Of a stretch of DNA of 64,000 nucleotides, positions 1 to 10,949 are shown piece after piece. This DNA is from Phytopythium helicoides (lineage: Eukaryota > Oomycota > Peronosporomycetes > Pythiales > Pythiaceae), in NCBI GenBank assembly GCA_024867545.1, contig JANFNE010000005.1, positions 992,001-1,056,000 on the forward strand, read 5' to 3'. A program made the translations under genes and the position numbers. The first letter of the stretch is position 1, and the number at the start of each line of letters is the position of its first letter. The notes under the pieces were generated by a model. That model had not been told where the DNA came from. It saw only the letters and a list, made by a program, of their open reading frames with translations, and ran no database searches.

Positions 1-66
1 ACTGATCGCGCATGGGCTCGACTCCAGTAATGTGCTGCGCGAATAGCGCCTCTCGTTCGGCGCTAG

Positions 67-893
67 TTAGAGGTTCCATCCACCCATCGACCCAAATGGT
101 CGAATGCGCACTTCGCCAGAATTGACGCCTCGAAGCATGTACCACGAGTCCGTTGCCACTCGCGAGGGCTTGCAGAGGAGAGCCATGTTGATCTCGACGG
201 AACCGATGGATTCGTCGTCACTCTTGTACACCTCGCATGACTCTTTGCTCTCATCCTGAGCCTCATCGCTCTCGTGAAGATCGACGTCGTCTGTCAGATT
301 ACTGCTCAGTGGAGATGGAGAACGATCAAAGTCGTCGTCATCTTCATCTTCCGAATGTGTAAGCACGTCGTCACTCTCGCTACCGGCAGTGGCCAGGTCA
401 TCGCTGAGCTTCTTCGGCACACGGCGTCCTGCGCAGGGTCAGCTCCGGTCGCTTGTCCACGTAGCACGCACTCACCGCCTCGGCACCCGGCCCCGTGAAC
501 GCGTCCAGGATGTATCTCCCGTCGTCCTGCGCGCCGTCTGCTAGCTCACCTTTGGGCACGCCGTTCGGTGTCCTCGGGAACATATCGAAGAAGAAGTGCT
601 TCTCGTTGAAGAGCTTGACGCTGAGTCGCGCGTGCGAGGGCTGCTCTGGTGCCGAGGAACTCGGCCGCGAAACGCCAGGTCGGGTCGGCTGAGGCCGTGA
701 TGGTGGGCGAGCGGAAGGCTCGTGACAGCGACGGCGTCGCTACTGCCGCCGACGAAGACGACGACGACGACGACGCTACCTCGCCCGGGCGACCCGCGGG
801 CCGCAGCTGCAGCACGCAGTAGGCGTCGACCGACTGGTGGCTCTCGAGGTTGCGCGCGCCGACGACCTCGACGCACAGCGAGCGCCTGCGCAT
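67..893 (-). CDS. C2-domain protein, reading frame broken
   Basis: The start is ATG at 893. The first residues (LCVEVVGARNL, then DAYCVLQL) are the first strands of a C2 domain, a calcium/phospholipid-binding fold, followed by a poly-Ser run and the DPTW motif typical of C2 strand 4. The next strand (ARLSVKLFNEKHFFFD) is in another frame; the switch lies near 627-650 and looks like a one-base slip. A third frame (67-420) carries an acidic Ser/Asp-rich insert and then a C2-like end (IGSVEINMALL, DSWYMLRG, SGEVRIRPFG) before a stop at 67. The parts make one plausible C2 protein of about 270 aa with a long acidic loop. The second frame change near 400-440 could be an intron. No membrane segment is visible. 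The fold call is fairly safe; the partner and cellular role are unknown. Confidence 0.5.
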
Positions 894-1312
894 GGCCACC
901 ACCGAGAGCGAAACGCAGAATAAGCGGTTAGCAGTCTGACGCGCAGCCGACAGTTGGCGCCTCGACACCTCGGCGTGTCGCCGCCTGCGCCGGTTCCCCG
1001 AGCGCAGCGTCCCGAAGTAAAGATAGACCCACGGGAAAGTGCAGAAAAGCAATCGACAAGCGACTCGACTCACTCGGTGCGCATGGCGGCGGGCGGCGCC
1101 TGGGGCTCGCGCGCTGACTCGGGGGGGCGGCGATCGCGCCAGCGGTGGGGCGCGAGCGGCGGAGGTGACGGCGCCGACTGGCGGCGGAAGCCGGCACTTC
1201 TTCAAGTTCCTCGGGTCGCCAGGAAGCAGTGTCACCGAGCAGTGTCACTTGGCTCACAACAACGCAATCTAAAACCTCGAGGAAACTGGCCCGGCGCGGG
1301 GAAAAAACCTTG
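894..1312. other. GC-rich intergenic stretch
   Basis: This lies between the C2 gene start (minus) and a possible small plus-strand gene. It has open frames on both strands, but they are Arg/Ala/Gly-rich and look like GC-driven shadows. It probably holds the promoters of the flanking genes. No RNA gene was seen. Confidence 0.4.
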
Positions 1313-1664
1313 ATGACTACCCGGTAAGCAGATACCGGTATGTATCCTTCCGCCCAGGTTTGCGTCGACGTCACCAAAAGGGTTCAAGCGAGCGGGCGAG
1401 ATGATGAAGGAGGAGTTCTACCGCGTGCTCGAGCGCGTGGCCGACCTGTTCGTCGGCAACTTCGCCGTCTCGTTCCAGAACGAGCTGCGCTTCATGGTGC
1501 GTGCCTTTGAGGGAGCGATGCTCTGTAGCAGCTGACTGACGCTCAGCCGGACGATGCAAAAGGCCGAGGCGGCGGGCTCGACGTGCGCGGCCGCCATGAA
1601 GGAGCAGGGCGTGCCCATGGCGCAGGCTGCCAAGCACACGGCCGGGGCGATCGCGCGCCTGTAG
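1313..1664 (+). CDS. Possible small Ala-rich protein, exon structure uncertain
   Basis: ATG at 1313 gives MTTR. A GT-AG pair of only about 34 bases then joins a well-formed stretch (PKGFKRAGEMMKEEFYRVLE, then VADLFVGNFAVSFQNELRFM). A second GT-AG pair from about 1497 precedes an Ala/Gln-rich segment with MKEQGVPMAQAAKHTAG, ending at TAG 1662-1664. The joined product would be about 90 aa, helical, and not a family I recognise. The last junction does not keep phase cleanly, so a one-base error or a different splice site is needed. The amphipathic, codon-biased middle exon is the only strong coding evidence. Confidence 0.3.
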
Positions 1665-1793
1665 CAGCGTGGGAAAAGGGCCGCATCGATTGTACTCTCA
1701 GCCAGGCCGGCTGCATTCAAATAAATACGCGCGGTTGTCTACTCCTCCCATCCCGCCACACATGAGAGCAACCTCGGAAGCGACCGCTCAGGA

Positions 1794-4377
1794 CTAAGCC
1801 TTCTTGACGCTTGCAGCCTCACGCTTGATCTTCGCGTCCTCCCTGGCCACGTTAGAACCGCTCGTCCAGCGGAGATAGCCGCCGTCGACGCCTGCTCCGC
1901 CTGCGCCAGCTGCACGCGGCGTTGGAGCACCCCACGCTTCTTTACGTACTGCGCAGCTGTTGTAGCCTGCGCCGTTGAGTGGTTTTTGAGCCCATACAAG
2001 CGAAGATGTCGGCAAGTAAGCGCGCTTGCAGCAATACGTTTTTGCTGTGAATGGCCTGTTCGAATCGCGCTCGAGAGGATCTCCTCGCCGCTATCTAGCT
2101 TTCCGTGCGCAATGAGCTTAGGGCCAAGGAGCGCCATAATCTCTGCCGTCAGTTGCCCGCAGCCAATTTGTTTACTTGAACGCTCGAGCGTCTCACGAAG
2201 GAGAGAAGACATCCGTGGACGAATTGCTTCCAAACTGGCATGTGGTGTAACAGGCTGGTTGGCGGTCGCTCCATCATCACTTGACTCGAGGAGGTCTCGC
2301 GTCGCCCACAGCCATTTTGCGAGAGCCAAGTCATACTGCGTAGACCCAATATGTTAGTTTTGGTCAAATCAATATCTGAAGGGTGGTCGTTTATACCTTT
2401 GCTCGGAGCTCCACGTTAGAGCACCCATAGATCAAGTCGCGGAGCTTTAGCTCGCTTCAGCACACGAGCTGACCACTCAAGCAGCACCTTGTGTGGATAA
2501 ATCTGATTGACTGGCTCTACGGAAGCTGCGTCTCTGGGGTGCTGCTGTAAATCAGGCGAGCGGTTGACGGGTAGACTGCAGGAAGTTCCAACCTCCACAG
2601 CTCCCACCCAAATGCTCAGGTATAAATCAGGGTAGCCTGCGCCTTCATCATCGAATCGAGGTAGAAGTTTGTCGACAATGTAGTTCAGGTGCGAGCATGC
2701 CTCCTTCACTCTTCCAGTAGCCGCTCCATACTGAAGATCATCAAGTACCGTCAGAAATAAAGATTACCAGAGCTCCAGGCGAATTGCCTCCTCATACCTG
2801 AGCGATCAGCAAATGGATCCGGGCAACGAAGAAACGGTAGTAAACCGTCCGGATCAAATCGCTCTTAAACCCAGCAAAGATTTCTACCATTTGAGCGATG
2901 GCCGTTCCCATTTCAAAGTAGCGGCACTGGATTGCCTGCAGGCGGCAATGTAAATAGAGCATGTCGAGAAGTGTCGCCATCAACAGTACGCTAACTGCAG
3001 GGTGAGCTTGGTACTTGCGCACGCTGGCTTGCCCAGACAAAATCACGTCCTTGGACATTATGAGCCCCTGGCATGGGTCGTTGCAAGCCAGCACATACAA
3101 CTTCAGAGCGTCCATGACGCTATCAAGATAAGTCTCCTTAGCATTCGAGGCCGCACCATTTGTGACTTCCGACAATTTCTTGAGTGTGTCAATCTCCTCA
3201 AGGAGCACGCTGATATCTTTTAACGATCCAGTTCTGGATTGATCATCATGATGACAAAGGTCAGTACGCTCAACAACAAAACGTATTGCATCGCACATAC
3301 CGGAGGCAGAAAAACCCACGCAGAATGAGATGGTAAGTTTGGAACTCTGGTGCAATGAGTTTCTCCAGCTTAACACTTTGGAAAAGCTCATCTCCAAGCT
3401 GCATGACGCTTCTTACTCCCTCTTCATTTGTGATGCGTGCCACTCTTGACTCTGCGTGGCACGATATTTCGACTATCCACAGCTGAAGAATCACCAGAAC
3501 GTGTGAGCTACAATAGTTGTGCGCTAGTAAGAGCGCCAATGAGATCATACTTACGAGGAACTCTGAGTCCAGATCGTTTGCTAGTTGTGCACGAACAAAT
3601 TGGAGGCTTTTGGTGAGGAGGCTGGTGCGTGTGCTTGTGTCCAGGCCACGCTCCGCATTCGTAACTGCATATAGCTTGACGAGACAAGCCTTCAGCTTGT
3701 ACCCGAAGTACTGGCGGAATTCCGCAATTGAGATCCGGACGTCTTCTTCGACATTCAAATTCTTCGAGCAATGCTGTAGCGCCGAGCATAGAATCTCCAG
3801 CGTTTGCTGGTTCTTGGTTGCTCGATCTACCTTGGATATCTGCACCAGCAAAAACCTAACCTTGTACAGTCGCAACATCCACTCGATCTGCACAACGAAG
3901 TTAACCAGAAGTACTGCAGTGCAAAAGATGCAGAGTCCCACCAACTTACAGAACATGTGTAGCCCTGCTTTATGGCCAGGTCGACGATAGCGGTGCACTT
4001 GTCGGCTCGCTGAATACGGCGACGCCGCAGCTCACGATCCTTCGACGCGTGCGAGCTGCCGCACGCAACCAAGTACACTTCCGCGAGCAATATGTTGCCG
4101 CATACCAGTGCATCGTGCTCTTCGGTGCTCTGCAGGCTCCGTCTTCTCCGCCTCAGCGCACAGCGCCTGCCGGCAGCAGCAGTAGTTGGTCGGTCATTTC
4201 CCGTCTCGACTTGAAAGCGAGCGATTGCTGCCAACGCACCTCGAGGCACAGCGTGGCCTGCTGCACCAGATTCTGCTCCATCAGCACGCGCGCGAGCGCC
4301 CACAGCTGCAACGCGTCGCTCGTCACTAGTTCCGCCTCCATCGGCTGAGCCGCCGCGTCACCACTCGCTGCCTCCAT
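1794..4377 (-). CDS. TPR-type protein resembling cohesin loader MAU2/SCC4
   Basis: At least six exons run from ATG 4377 to the stop near 1794. Exon 1 encodes a helical repeat (LQLWALARVLMEQNLVQQAT) and ends at a GTGCGT donor; later exons add further TPR-like helix pairs, for example EEHDALVCGNILLAEVYLV, then VLLMATLLDMLYLHCRLQAI, then a segment near 2640-2709 with EACSHLNYIVDKLLPRF. The last helices (MALLGPKLIAHGKLDSGEEI, then TGHSQQKRIAASALTCRHL) match in layout the C-terminal TPRs of MAU2, where a gap-scanning helix pair is followed by a short tail. MAU2 binds NIPBL/SCC2 and loads cohesin on chromatin. The family call is by architecture only; another TPR scaffold is possible. The gene faces the TOM1-like gene across 131 bases. 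Confidence 0.45.
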
Positions 4378-4508
4378 CCCCGACGTTGCCGTTGCCTTTC
4401 TGCTGTTTGGGAAAACGAGCCAAAATTATGAATCGCAGGTACGATTCAAATTGCCCCCAGCAAGTTGCAGAGAAGAATCTCTCAGTCATCTTCAGGACCA
4501 AGCTCTCC

Positions 4509-5698
4509 ATGGACGGGGAGCCGGGCGTGGGTGGCGCGTTCCTGACGGCCGCGGCGGCCTACGCGCTGGTGGCGGCTCTCGCAACGCTGCAGCTGGCGCG
4601 CAACTGCTGGCGCTACCGCCCGTGGACGGTGCAGAAGCTGCTGCACCTGCTGCTTGGCGCGGCCGCGGCGCTGCGCGCGGTCTTCCTTGCGCTGGTGTCG
4701 CGTGACTGGTGTGGCGTGCTCTCGGGCGAGGTGACGCCGGCGCGCTGCTCCGCGGGCCAACGTGATCTGTTCTACGTGCTGGACCAGGCGCCCGTGCTCG
4801 CGCTCTTCGCTGTCTACGCACTGCTCGTGCAGTTCTGGGCCGAGGTGTACTACAACGCCGTCGACCAACTCACGATCCTGACGGGCTTCGTCAAGCCCAT
4901 GATCCGCTGGACCATCGCGGTGGGTTTACAATTGCTTGAAGAGGGGTTCCATCTGTAGCCGGCGTGACTCATTCATGCGACCTGTCAGGCGGTGCTAATT
5001 GTTCAGACCATCTTCTGGGTCTTCTATGCATCTGTATGGCGCAACGAGCGTGAGTGTCTGCAGAAGCAAAACACCGTATCACTGCGGGGTCTAACTGTTC
5101 TATGGCGGTGGCTAGACGCATTTTTTACAAGAAGCCAAGCGATCCTCAATATGGAGATGTTCCTCGTGATCACTGCCGGATTCGTCTTTTTCGGCCGCAA
5201 GGCGTACACGGAGCTCCGGTACGTCGAGAAAACGCAGATTGGTGACTGCTTTCAACGTAGAGCTGACTTCACATTTGTTAATTGCGGCAGCTCGGTCCCT
5301 GTCGAACTGGGTATTCGTTCGCGGAAGCTGAAAGAGGTTTGGATCAGCAGGGTGTGGTGCAGTATCGGAAGGTTGTTAACACTTTCCATGTGATCCAGCT
5401 CGCCATCATGACATCTGTTGGGACCTCGTGCTTCATCACTCGCTGCGCATTACAGATTCTTCTTGCCACCGAAAGGCGCCAGCTCCATGACCGCGGGACG
5501 TGGCTCATCGTGGTCGTGTACTACGCAGTGCTAGAGATTCTCCCCATCCTATCGGTGCTCTATTTCAACCGCCGACTGCCCATGCAACGCCGTACTGGAC
5601 GCCTGGCAGCTACGAGAGCCCCTATACGAGGTGGAAAGCTAGTTGGTAGCAAAGCCTTTGAGAGTGGTGAGATGACCAAGGGTTTGCTGGCGAGTTGA
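4509..5698 (+). CDS. TOM1/THH1-family seven-helix membrane protein
   Basis: Exon 1 (4509-4919) starts at MDGEPG and encodes three hydrophobic helices. The third, LFAVYALLVQFWAEVYYNA, is the signature segment of the THH1/TOM1/TOM3 family (DUF1084). A GTGGGT donor at 4920 and an acceptor at 5006 join cleanly to TIFWVFYASVWRN. Exon 2 continues with ILNMEMFLVITAGFVFFGRK. The last exon has IQLAIMTSVGTSCFITRC and LIVVVYYAVLEILPILSVLY and ends at 5698. Around 5242-5345 two frames compete (VPVELGIRSRKLKEV, which resembles the TOM1 cytoplasmic loop, and the downstream frame), so a splice site or base there is unresolved. In plants these are tonoplast GPCR-like proteins co-opted by tobamoviruses; their role in oomycetes is unknown. 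Length is about 320 aa. Confidence 0.7.
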
Positions 5699-5804
5699 TG
5701 TAAAGTAAGAAAAGAGAATTGCATGGATATTGCAGTTGCTCTCCTGTTAACAACCTCGCACAGCAAAGTCTACGCTTAGACTTGCTCCTATTGGATGCAG
5801 ACTT

Positions 5805-7579
5805 TTACAGTTCGCCGGAAACCTCCACAAGCAACTCAAGCATGCGGTTATTCTCCTCATACGTGCCGATCGTGGCACGCAAGCAGTCCTTCAGCAGGTG
5901 CTGGTTGCCGCGGTAGCGGATCACGACTCCTCGGTCCGCCATTTGCTTGTACACAGTCAACGCATGCGGCAACTGCAAGGTTTTAACACAATATCACTCA
6001 GTAAGCGTGATCGCAAATCTAACGAACACACCTCGAAAGCTAAACGACGTACTTCGAAAAGAACAAAGTTGGAGTCGGACGCGTACACGGCGCGCACAAA
6101 CGAAAGCTTTTGCAGCTCGCTGATTAGGCGGCGCTTTTCCTGAGGGGAGAACAATGTTCATCAGTTTTCTTCAAACAATCTTGGAGGCGACCGGAAACTA
6201 AAATCGTACCTTCTTGATTAGGTTGACCTTAGCCCGCAGCTCACCGACATTCTTGAACGCGTCGCGAGCAACCTGCCGATCATGGATAGGATTAACATCA
6301 TGCCAACATGCTCCACGATGGCGCGAGCCAATAATACCTTCGACGTGAGCTTGCTGATGTTGTACGGGGCCTTCACGTTGTTCAGGATCTGAATGAGCTG
6401 GGGGTCACCGAAGGCGCTTCCAAGCCGAATACCAGCAAGACCAAAGCCCTTTGACAGTGTCTGGAGCACGATCAGGCGACGGTGCTTGTTCACAAGCGTG
6501 CAGAGGCTCGGGGTGTCGGCGAAGTCGATGTACGCCTCGTCCACCACGACAAAGCCGTCGTACAGCTACAAATCCCGTACAGGTATTTTGTGTGAGTGAA
6601 TGCAGTCGAGGAATATTCAACACGAAACAAAACTTACCTTCGAGTTCAGAATCGTCTCGACATCCTGTAGCCGTAGGACATTCGCGGTCGGGTTTCCAGG
6701 GCTGCACAAGAAGATGACCTTGGTCGATTCCTTGGCCGCGGCCTCGAGGATCTTTGTAGTGAAGTCAAGTGGTCAGAATCTGCCCAAAGCATTGAAATCG
6801 CAGCAATAGTGCACCTTGTGGGGGTTGATATGGAATGACGGCAGGGGCAGATCCTTCTTGAGTCCCTTAGGGTTCTCGGCAGGCGCCTCGATGTGGAGCG
6901 GCACAGATACGATGTTGACATCATGGATGTTTGCGCAGACGCTGTACATGCCATACGTGGGCGGCGTGATCAGGATCGAGTCCACGCGGGGCGTGCATGC
7001 CACACGAATGATGATGTCAATGGCCTCGTCACTGCCTACACCGAGGAAAATGTTGGCAGGCGTGATCTTATCGGCCGAGTTTTGGTTCCTGCAGACAAAC
7101 AGGCAAAGTGTCACTTCAACGTGCTCGCACGCATCCCAGAGCCCTTCCTCACCTGAAGTCTGCGATGGCCTTCTTCAGGTCGGGCTGGTACGGGCACGGG
7201 TACCGCTCCAGCTCAAGCTGGCGCATGGCGTGCGCGGCCTCGAGTGGCGGGCCCAGCGTGTTCTCGTTTGCGTCCAGCAGGATGCCTGCTCGTCATGACC
7301 ACCGTCAGCAAACCCGAGAAGTCAACTCAGCCTTTACATCCCATCGCACTCGCCTTGGTCATAATCGTCTCGCGCACAGCGGTAGGGCGTGAGTGCCAGG
7401 ATGTTGGGTCGGATGAGCCGCTCCACCTCGTCCTCGCCCGCCGCGGAGGCGGGAGCCGACAGCTTGTCGCCAGTCGCGGGCTTGGCGCGCAGCAGCGGCT
7501 GCGTCTTGCCCAGCAGGTAGCCGACGCCCAGGCCGGCGGTGACGCCCAGCGCCACAGCGCTCTGCTTGCTGTCGAACAT
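5805..7579 (-). CDS. Histidinol-phosphate aminotransferase
   Basis: This is a PLP-dependent class-II aminotransferase of histidine biosynthesis (imidazole-acetol phosphate to histidinol phosphate). Seen in order: start MFDSKQSAVALGVTAGLG at 7579; a conserved N-terminus (RPNILALTPYRCARDDYD); cofactor region FLGVGSDEAIDIIIR; PPTYGMYSV; then VVDEAYIDFAD and the PLP-lysine motif LQTLSKGFGLAGIRLG, then VKAPYNIS. The end is DRGVVIRYRGNQHLLKDCLR, closing at TAA 5805-5807. There are at least five exons. The first 35 residues hold a Gly/Ala-rich hydrophobic stretch ahead of the enzyme, unlike bacterial HisC, and suggest a membrane anchor or organelle-targeting region. The gene is divergent from elicitin-like gene 1. 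Confidence 0.85.
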
Positions 7580-7959
7580 GGAGGCGAGGCGGCGAGTCGG
7601 CGAGTCGGCGAGGCGGCGAGTCGGCGAGTGGCGAGCAGCAGTAAGCGGCTGCAACGGCGGCAGCGTGCGTCTGCGCAAACCTAGTGATGCTTTCCTTCAG
7701 CCACAGGAAAAATCGCCAATCCAAAACCAAAATTTACAAAAAACACACCTCGATGATTTCGTACTTTAGAGGAGAGATCGCGACATGACACTTGCAGGAA
7801 GGTGTGGTACACATGCGGGACTCAAGGAGAGATGACCTGCCGTCGGTCCCCCCTCTCCGCAGAGCCAGTATCTCACGTGAATGCGGGAAGGAGTGGGGTG
7901 GGCGACATCTGAAGCCCATGGTCGTCCGCCCGCCCAGCACGGCCGGCTCGAATGGGCGG

Positions 7960-7990
7960 CGCATTTCCCCATTCCCTATTCAGCTCGGCG
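7960..7990 (+). promoter_or_regulatory. Possible oomycete initiator-type core promoter
   Basis: A pyrimidine-rich GCATTTCCCCATTCCC stretch lies about 80 bases upstream of the elicitin ATG. It resembles the oomycete Inr element, in which CATT is set among pyrimidines. The match is loose and by eye. Confidence 0.25.
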
Positions 7991-8057
7991 ACCGACTCCA
8001 GCCCGTCGCCCTCCTGTCTACGCGCCTGCCGAGGTTCTATCGCCGCCTCTCGTCTGT

Positions 8058-8765
8058 ATGAAGCTCTCGCTGTTCCTCGCGGGCCTGGCGCTCGTCGCAG
8101 CCCCCGCTGCTGCCGCCACGCCCGACTGCACGGCGACGCAGAAGAGGGAGGTCAACACGCTGCTGAGCACGAGCTCGGGCACGGGCAAGTCGTGCTACGA
8201 GGCCGTGGGCAAGGAGGACATCACGAAGCTGGATACGAGCGACCTATGCCCTGTCGAGGAGTGCGCCGCCTGGATCAAGGACGTGGCCGAGAACGCCCCC
8301 GACTGCTACTACGGTGATACCAACTTCGCCGACCTGTATGCCAAGAAGCTCGAGGACTGCCCGTCTAGCGGCAGCGCGAGCGCCTCCGACACTGCGGGTT
8401 CCTCTTCCGAGTCTTCGGCGTCGGCCTCCGAGTCGAGCAGCGCCAGTAGCAGCGGCAGCAGCAGCAGCAACTCCACGACCTCGACGACCAAGAAGCCCAC
8501 GACAAAGAAGTCGTCTTCGGGATCGGCCGAGACCGAGGTCGGCGATACGTCCTCCTCGGGTTCTGAGGACCTGAGCGTGGACACCATCGACACGCCCGCT
8601 CCAACCGAGGACCCAACGGTCGAGACGCTTGCGCCAGAGGCTTCGGACTCGGGCAGCTCTGGGAGCCCAACTGGCTCATCGTCCAGCGGCGCTGCCTCGC
8701 TCGTCGCCGGCTCTCTTGCGGGTGTCGTCGCCGCCACCGTGGCGGCCACGGGTGCCGCATTCTAA
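8058..8765 (+). CDS. Elicitin-like secreted protein, probably GPI-anchored (gene 1)
   Basis: The chosen ATG at 8058 gives a clean signal peptide (MKLSLFLAGLALVAAPAAAA); upstream in-frame Met codons do not. The mature elicitin domain (about 20-120) has six cysteines with the family's invariant C-x4-C pair in the middle (spacing about 21, 17, 4, 13, 17). A long Ser/Thr-rich, presumably O-glycosylated stalk follows (about 120-215), with KK-rich TTKKPTTKK, ending in an Ala/Val hydrophobic tail (SLAGVVAATVAATGAAF) typical of a GPI signal. Elicitins bind sterols and other lipids, and sterol-auxotrophic oomycetes use them as carriers; plants perceive some of them. It is an elicitin-like (ELL) type rather than the short canonical type. 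Length 235 aa. Confidence 0.9.
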   Translation: MKLSLFLAGLALVAAPAAAATPDCTATQKREVNTLLSTSSGTGKSCYEAVGKEDITKLDTSDLCPVEECAAWIKDVAENAPDCYYGDTNFADLYAKKLEDCPSSGSASASDTAGSSSESSASASESSSASSSGSSSSNSTTSTTKKPTTKKSSSGSAETEVGDTSSSGSEDLSVDTIDTPAPTEDPTVETLAPEASDSGSSGSPTGSSSSGAASLVAGSLAGVVAATVAATGAAF

Positions 8766-8993
8766 GCGTCCCGCCACTTTGGCTGTAGTTACGATGCCAT
8801 TGTCCATTTCGCTCTTATAAGTTTCTTTACATGGTGCAGTTGTCGCTGACACGACTGAACATTCAACGCCGAAGTCTGATCTGCCATGTTACATTGCTGG
8901 CACCAAACCCACCAAAACGATTCACATCTTGCATTTTGATTGCATACCTAGTGTTGTTGACATCCGCCCCATTTTTCCTGTAACTATTGTAGC

Positions 8994-9816
8994 TTACGGC
9001 GCGACGAGTTCAGCGAGCTGGTGTTTGAGAATACCTGCACACGTCTCCATGAATCCAATCGACAGCTCCAGCTCTGATGCAAAGCGTCGTTTCCTCTCCT
9101 CAAGCTCATCCAGCGCACTCTCACTCTCCGACTTTACCACTTGCACAGATGCAATCTCCGGGAGATTCGAGACTCGCCTCCTTGCTGACGGTGGCGTCAG
9201 CGCAGTTGCCGCCGACGGGCTTGCTCTCTTTTTGCTAACCGCAATCGGAGTGTCAGACACTTTTGCAGGTCGCGGACGGGAGACTGGCTTGGCTGAGATT
9301 CTAGACTTCGGGATCTTTGACCTGTCTCTTGATCCAGAAGATTTCTCCGAAGGCTTGTCTGTCTTCACTAACGTGGCATCTTGCACCGACGGAGGCTTTG
9401 CCTTGATAACTCGTCGTTGGGCTGGCAGGAATGGAGGAGGTGGGGCAACGTTGGCGGGCGCGTTCATGAGTTTGTTGGCCAGCTCGCGATCGTGGCAAGG
9501 TGTGGATTCATCGATCACCCCAAGAAGGTCTTCAAAGAGCCGCATGTCGCCGTCCCAGCTGCGTCCGTTCTTGTTGGTTTTTCCTGTTTGCGTCAGGGTG
9601 CCATGTTGTATCAGCTGCATTGAAGATCAACAGAAATCGATCAGATCCATAGCACTCACCCGCGTATTTTCCGTGGGCCGCGATTGACACCGTGTCGGTC
9701 CAAATGTCGTGGCATTTCCCCCAGCCGATGAAATGCACGCGCAATTTCTGCTTGGGCACGTCGCACCCAATGATCTTGGCCTCGGCCCACAGCATCTTTT
9801 TGTCCTTCAAATTCAT
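8994..9816 (-). CDS. Tudor-knot/chromo-barrel domain protein
   Basis: The N-terminal part from ATG 9816 reads MLWAEAKIIGCDVPKQKLRV then HFIGWGKCHDIWTD. This is the tudor-knot (MRG15-type chromo barrel) pattern, with the aromatic IGW...W residues. An intron with a GTGAGT donor lies near 9600-9660. The C-terminal exon (8994-9620) is Pro/Ser/Lys-rich and basic, with RPRPAKVSD and SARRRVSNLPE, and ends in a predicted helix (ALDELEERKRRFASELELS). Such domains read methylated histone tails or bind RNA. The length of about 265 aa is short for MRG15, and no MRG domain is seen, so it is a separate small chromatin protein. The exact splice phase is unresolved. Confidence 0.55.
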
Positions 9817-9850
9817 ACATGAGAGGCGTTAAACCAGTGCGCCAACGATT

Positions 9851-10230
9851 TCAGGCGCCCAGGTGCGAGTTGTTCACCAGCGCATCGAGGTAGTAGCCCA
9901 CGCAGCGCGGCTCGTCCTTGACGGGCTTCTTCTTCTTCTTCTTTGGCGCTCCATCTCTTCGTCGGTCGCGCCTCGACTTGGACTTGCTTGTCTTCGTATC
10001 TTCACCTCCCTCGGGCTTCTCCGCCAGCTGCTCGACAACCTTTGGCGCCTCCTCCGCGACTGCTCCCGTCGTCCTCGCCGGCGCTTGAGTCGGCGCGCTG
10101 CAGCCAACGCGCAAAGAGCAACATGAGCGCCAAACTGAGACAGGTGCGCAAGCAGGAGCAGCAGGCGGCGGGGCGAGCGCTCGACGTACGCGGCGACGGG
10201 CGGCGCGGCGTTGGCGGCCATGTCCGGCAC
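9851..10230 (-). CDS. Uncertain short basic protein
   Basis: Two frames on the minus strand look coding. One starts MAANAAPPVAAYVERSPRR with a hydrophobic stretch (LLLLLAHLSQFGAHVALCAL). The other holds EEAPKVVEQLAEKPEGG, a poly-Lys run and DEPRCVGYYLDALVNNSHLG before a stop at 9851. Joined by an intron near 10,090-10,120 they would give about 125 aa. It may instead be the 5' part of the adjacent tudor-knot gene. No family was recognised. Confidence 0.3.
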
Positions 10231-10267
10231 TTCCTCCTCCTGGCTTCTTCGGGCTCTGATAGCCCAC

Positions 10268-10804
10268 GAAAAGAGGCGCTAAAACGGGAAAGATGTCTCT
10301 AACTTTATATTTTAATGATGACTATATATCCAATTGTGAGGGTAATTAAGAGCTATATTTAAAATATTTAATATAAATTATAATGTGTATTGATTATTAT
10401 CAAAATGGGCATTGAAGCCTGCGACTTCAGGCGGGCTTCCGAAGGATTCTCATAAAGGCTGACATGACACGACTTCAAACATATGAGTAGAGCTTTCTCA
10501 CTGAGGTCATGGTGCAATCGAATACCGCACACGGAGGATGAATGTCGAAAGAGCGAGCTCAAAAGCTTCGCGGTCAAAGCGAGCTCAATTGTTCTATTGT
10601 GATTACTACGTCATTTGCCATAAGAGCTTGAATTTGATCAGGAGCTCCGATTTGACGATGAAGAACGGCAGTGGCATGAGGAAGTGCGGAACTTCTGTGC
10701 AGCGTTGGGCGAGCGCACTGGCGGGACCTACGGGCTCGCTGCTGAGCACGCACACTCGAACTGCGTGATACTCGCGAAGCAAAAGTTCTATATTGATGGC
10801 AACA
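10268..10804. other. Intergenic stretch with an AT-rich block, left edge of array
   Basis: It contains a markedly AT-rich block (about 10,300-10,400), unusual in this GC-rich window. Beyond it is weak coding-like sequence on the plus strand that stops where the repeat array begins. Confidence 0.5.
10622..10804 (+). pseudogene. Truncated coding fragment at array edge
   Basis: After a TAA at about 10,619 a plus frame stays open and reads like protein (ELEFDQELRFDDEERQWHEE, then VRNFCAALG and HSNCVILAKQKFYIDG), then runs into the array boundary at about 10,805. There is no start codon and no continuation, so it looks like a gene piece cut by the array. The family is not recognised. Confidence 0.3.
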
Positions 10805-10949
10805 CACGCTATCCACATGCACGCACACTACAACAACAAAATAAATAGATAACGCTCGCTCGAGCCGACTGACTCACTTACACGATGTTGAGGAAGAGGC
10901 TTGAGCAGCTAGCTCGACTGAATCGGTTCGATCAGCACGACCAGCTCGA

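Noticed and set aside
1739..2015. Alternative C-terminal frame of the MAU2-like gene ending at 1739
   Set aside because: The frame ending at 1794 (DAKIKREAASVKKA) has better codon structure; the 1739 frame becomes Arg/Ser-rich after residue 140.
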